5,373 nucleotides of DNA from Chromatiales bacterium (lineage in GTDB: Bacteria; Pseudomonadota; Gammaproteobacteria; UBA6429; Thiohalophilaceae), in NCBI GenBank assembly GCA_027057985.1, contig JALUTJ010000182.1:1-5373 (forward strand), read 5' to 3'. The position numbers were made by a program, and so were the translations under genes. Below, piece after piece: positions 4,218-5,373 of this stretch (positions are counted from its first letter, which is position 1; every line of letters begins with the position of its first letter). The notes beneath the pieces were generated by a model. It was given only the letters and a program-made list of their open reading frames with translations. It did not search any database and was not told the DNA's origin.

Positions 4218-5373
4218 ATGTCCCGTTCACATGAACTCTTTTTAGCTGCGCAAAAACACATTCCCGGTGGCGTGAATTCCCCGGTACGTGCCTTTAAGGG
4301 TGTGGGCGGAGACCCGGTCTTTTTCAAGCGCGCCAAAGGTGCCTATGTCTATGATGCCGACGACAGGCAATATATCGACTATGTTGCTTCATGGGGTCCG
4401 ATGATTGTTGGCCATGCCCATGACAAGGTGCTCGACAGTGTCGCCAGCACCATGCAGAACGGCCTCAGTTTTGGTGCACCTACCGAGCTGGAAACCGAAA
4501 TGGCAGACCGGGTATGTGAACTGATCCCTTCTATCGACATGGTACGCATGGTCAGCTCCGGTACCGAAGCCACCATGAGTGCATTACGCCTGGCACGGGG
4601 TTTTACTGGCCGAGACAAGATCGTCAAGTTCGAGGGCTGCTACCATGGCCACTCCGATTCATTACTGGTCAAGGCCGGTTCCGGTGCACTGACCCTGGGT
4701 GTACCCACATCACCGGGTGTGCCTGCATCCCTGGCCGAACACACCATCACCTTAAGTTATAACAATATTGAGCAGGTGCGTGAAACCTTTAAACAGGTCG
4801 GCGATCAAATCGCCTGTATTATCGTTGAACCGGTTGCCGGTAATATGAACTGTGTACCACCGCTGCCGGGCTTCCTTGAAGGCCTGCGCGAAGTCTGTGA
4901 TGAATATGGTAGTGTGCTGATTCTGGATGAAGTCATGACCGGCTTCCGGGTTTCACTCGGTGGCGCACAGGGCCATTATGGTATTACCCCTGATCTGACA
5001 ACACTGGGTAAGGTTATCGGTGGCGGCATGCCGGTTGGTGCCTTTGGTGGCAAACAAGAAATCATGGAATGCATTGCGCCACTTGGCCCGGTGTATCAGG
5101 CCGGCACTCTTTCCGGTAACCCGGTCGCCATGGCTGCTGGACTAACGACATTGGAACTGATTTCAAAGCCTGACTTTTTCCCACAACTGGTAGAGAAAAC
5201 CACCGGGCTGGTTGAAGGCATGCAACAGGTCGCTGATCGGGCCGGTATTCCCTTTACCACCAATCAGGCCGGTGCCATGTTCGGTTTCTTCTTCAGTGAT
5301 GAAAAGAATATCAGCAGCTTCGACCAGGTCAGTGCCTGCGATGGTGAGCGCTTTAAAAAGTTCTTTCACGGTA
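4218..5373 (+). CDS. hemL: Glutamate-1-semialdehyde 2,1-aminomutase HemL (3' end cut by the window)
   Basis: This PLP-dependent class-III aminotransferase-fold enzyme turns glutamate-1-semialdehyde into 5-aminolevulinate, the second step of the C5 tetrapyrrole pathway after HemA, in the cytosol as a dimer. An uninterrupted frame gives 385 residues and is still open at the window edge; the E. coli protein has 426, so about 41 are missing. Motifs: [12 protein letters not shown] (15-26); S-S-G-T-E-A-T-M (113-120, PLP phosphate binding); C-Y-H-G-H (141-145); E-P-V-A-G-N-M-N (204-211); L-D-E-V-M-T-G-F-R (236-244, D237 contacting the PLP ring nitrogen); and T-L-G-K-V-I-G-G-G (262-270), with K265 as the PLP Schiff-base lysine at the same number as in E. 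coli. Q-A-G-T-L-S-G-N-P follows. It starts 44 bases after thiE. The gene order thiD-thiE-hemL is recalled from other Gammaproteobacteria. Confidence 0.97.
   Translation, partial: MSRSHELFLAAQKHIPGGVNSPVRAFKGVGGDPVFFKRAKGAYVYDADDRQYIDYVASWGPMIVGHAHDKVLDSVASTMQNGLSFGAPTELETEMADRVCELIPSIDMVRMVSSGTEATMSALRLARGFTGRDKIVKFEGCYHGHSDSLLVKAGSGALTLGVPTSPGVPASLAEHTITLSYNNIEQVRETFKQVGDQIACIIVEPVAGNMNCVPPLPGFLEGLREVCDEYGSVLILDEVMTGFRVSLGGAQGHYGITPDLTTLGKVIGGGMPVGAFGGKQEIMECIAPLGPVYQAGTLSGNPVAMAAGLTTLELISKPDFFPQLVEKTTGLVEGMQQVADRAGIPFTTNQAGAMFGFFFSDEKNISSFDQVSACDGERFKKFFHG

Overview
The window looks like ordinary chromosome from a gammaproteobacterium of moderate GC content. The main evidence is the gene order thiD-thiE-hemL on the + strand, which I recall from Pseudomonas and other Gammaproteobacteria. 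ThiD is also of the Pseudomonas-like type, with an N-terminal SG-x-DPTGGAG-x-QADIE motif and a C-terminal GQLIPNRFFW tail, and HemL is very close to the E. coli enzyme. I cannot name a genus. Coding density is high and no gene-free stretch reaches 300 bases.

Left part (1-1398, + strand). The window opens with the last 12 codons of an upstream gene. Its C-terminus (alternating hydrophobics, Y at -3, F at -1) looks like the beta-signal of an outer-membrane barrel. A strong intrinsic terminator follows at 66-102. Directly after its U-tract starts a two-gene unit: an exported FMN-binding-domain protein with a complete ApbE-type flavinylation motif (D-G-I-S-G-A-T), and a two-helix PepSY-type membrane protein whose ATG overlaps the preceding stop. 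Together they look like a small cell-envelope flavin/electron-transfer module. This is the most interesting part of the window.

Middle (1382-2596, - strand). A soluble PAS-HisKA-HATPase histidine kinase has a coiled-coil N-terminus and a cysteine-rich PAS segment. It converges on the PepSY gene with a 17-bp overlap of the 3' ends. No response regulator is visible in the window. The kinase starts at a TTG and is divergent from thiD. The 89-bp gap between them holds a perfectly palindromic -10 element (ATTATAAT) that could serve both directions.

Right part (2686-5373, + strand). thiD (HMP/HMP-P kinase) and thiE (thiamine-phosphate synthase) supply two consecutive steps of thiamine synthesis. 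hemL (glutamate-1-semialdehyde aminomutase, C5 heme pathway) follows and runs off the right edge about 41 residues short of full length. A candidate internal promoter overlaps the thiE stop, so hemL may be both co-transcribed and separately expressed. No TPP riboswitch is visible upstream of thiD.

I found no mobile element, CRISPR array, RNA gene or clearly novel multi-gene system. The candidates for follow-up are the flavin/PepSY module next to a possible outer-membrane receptor, the Cys-rich PAS kinase, and the symmetric divergent promoter.
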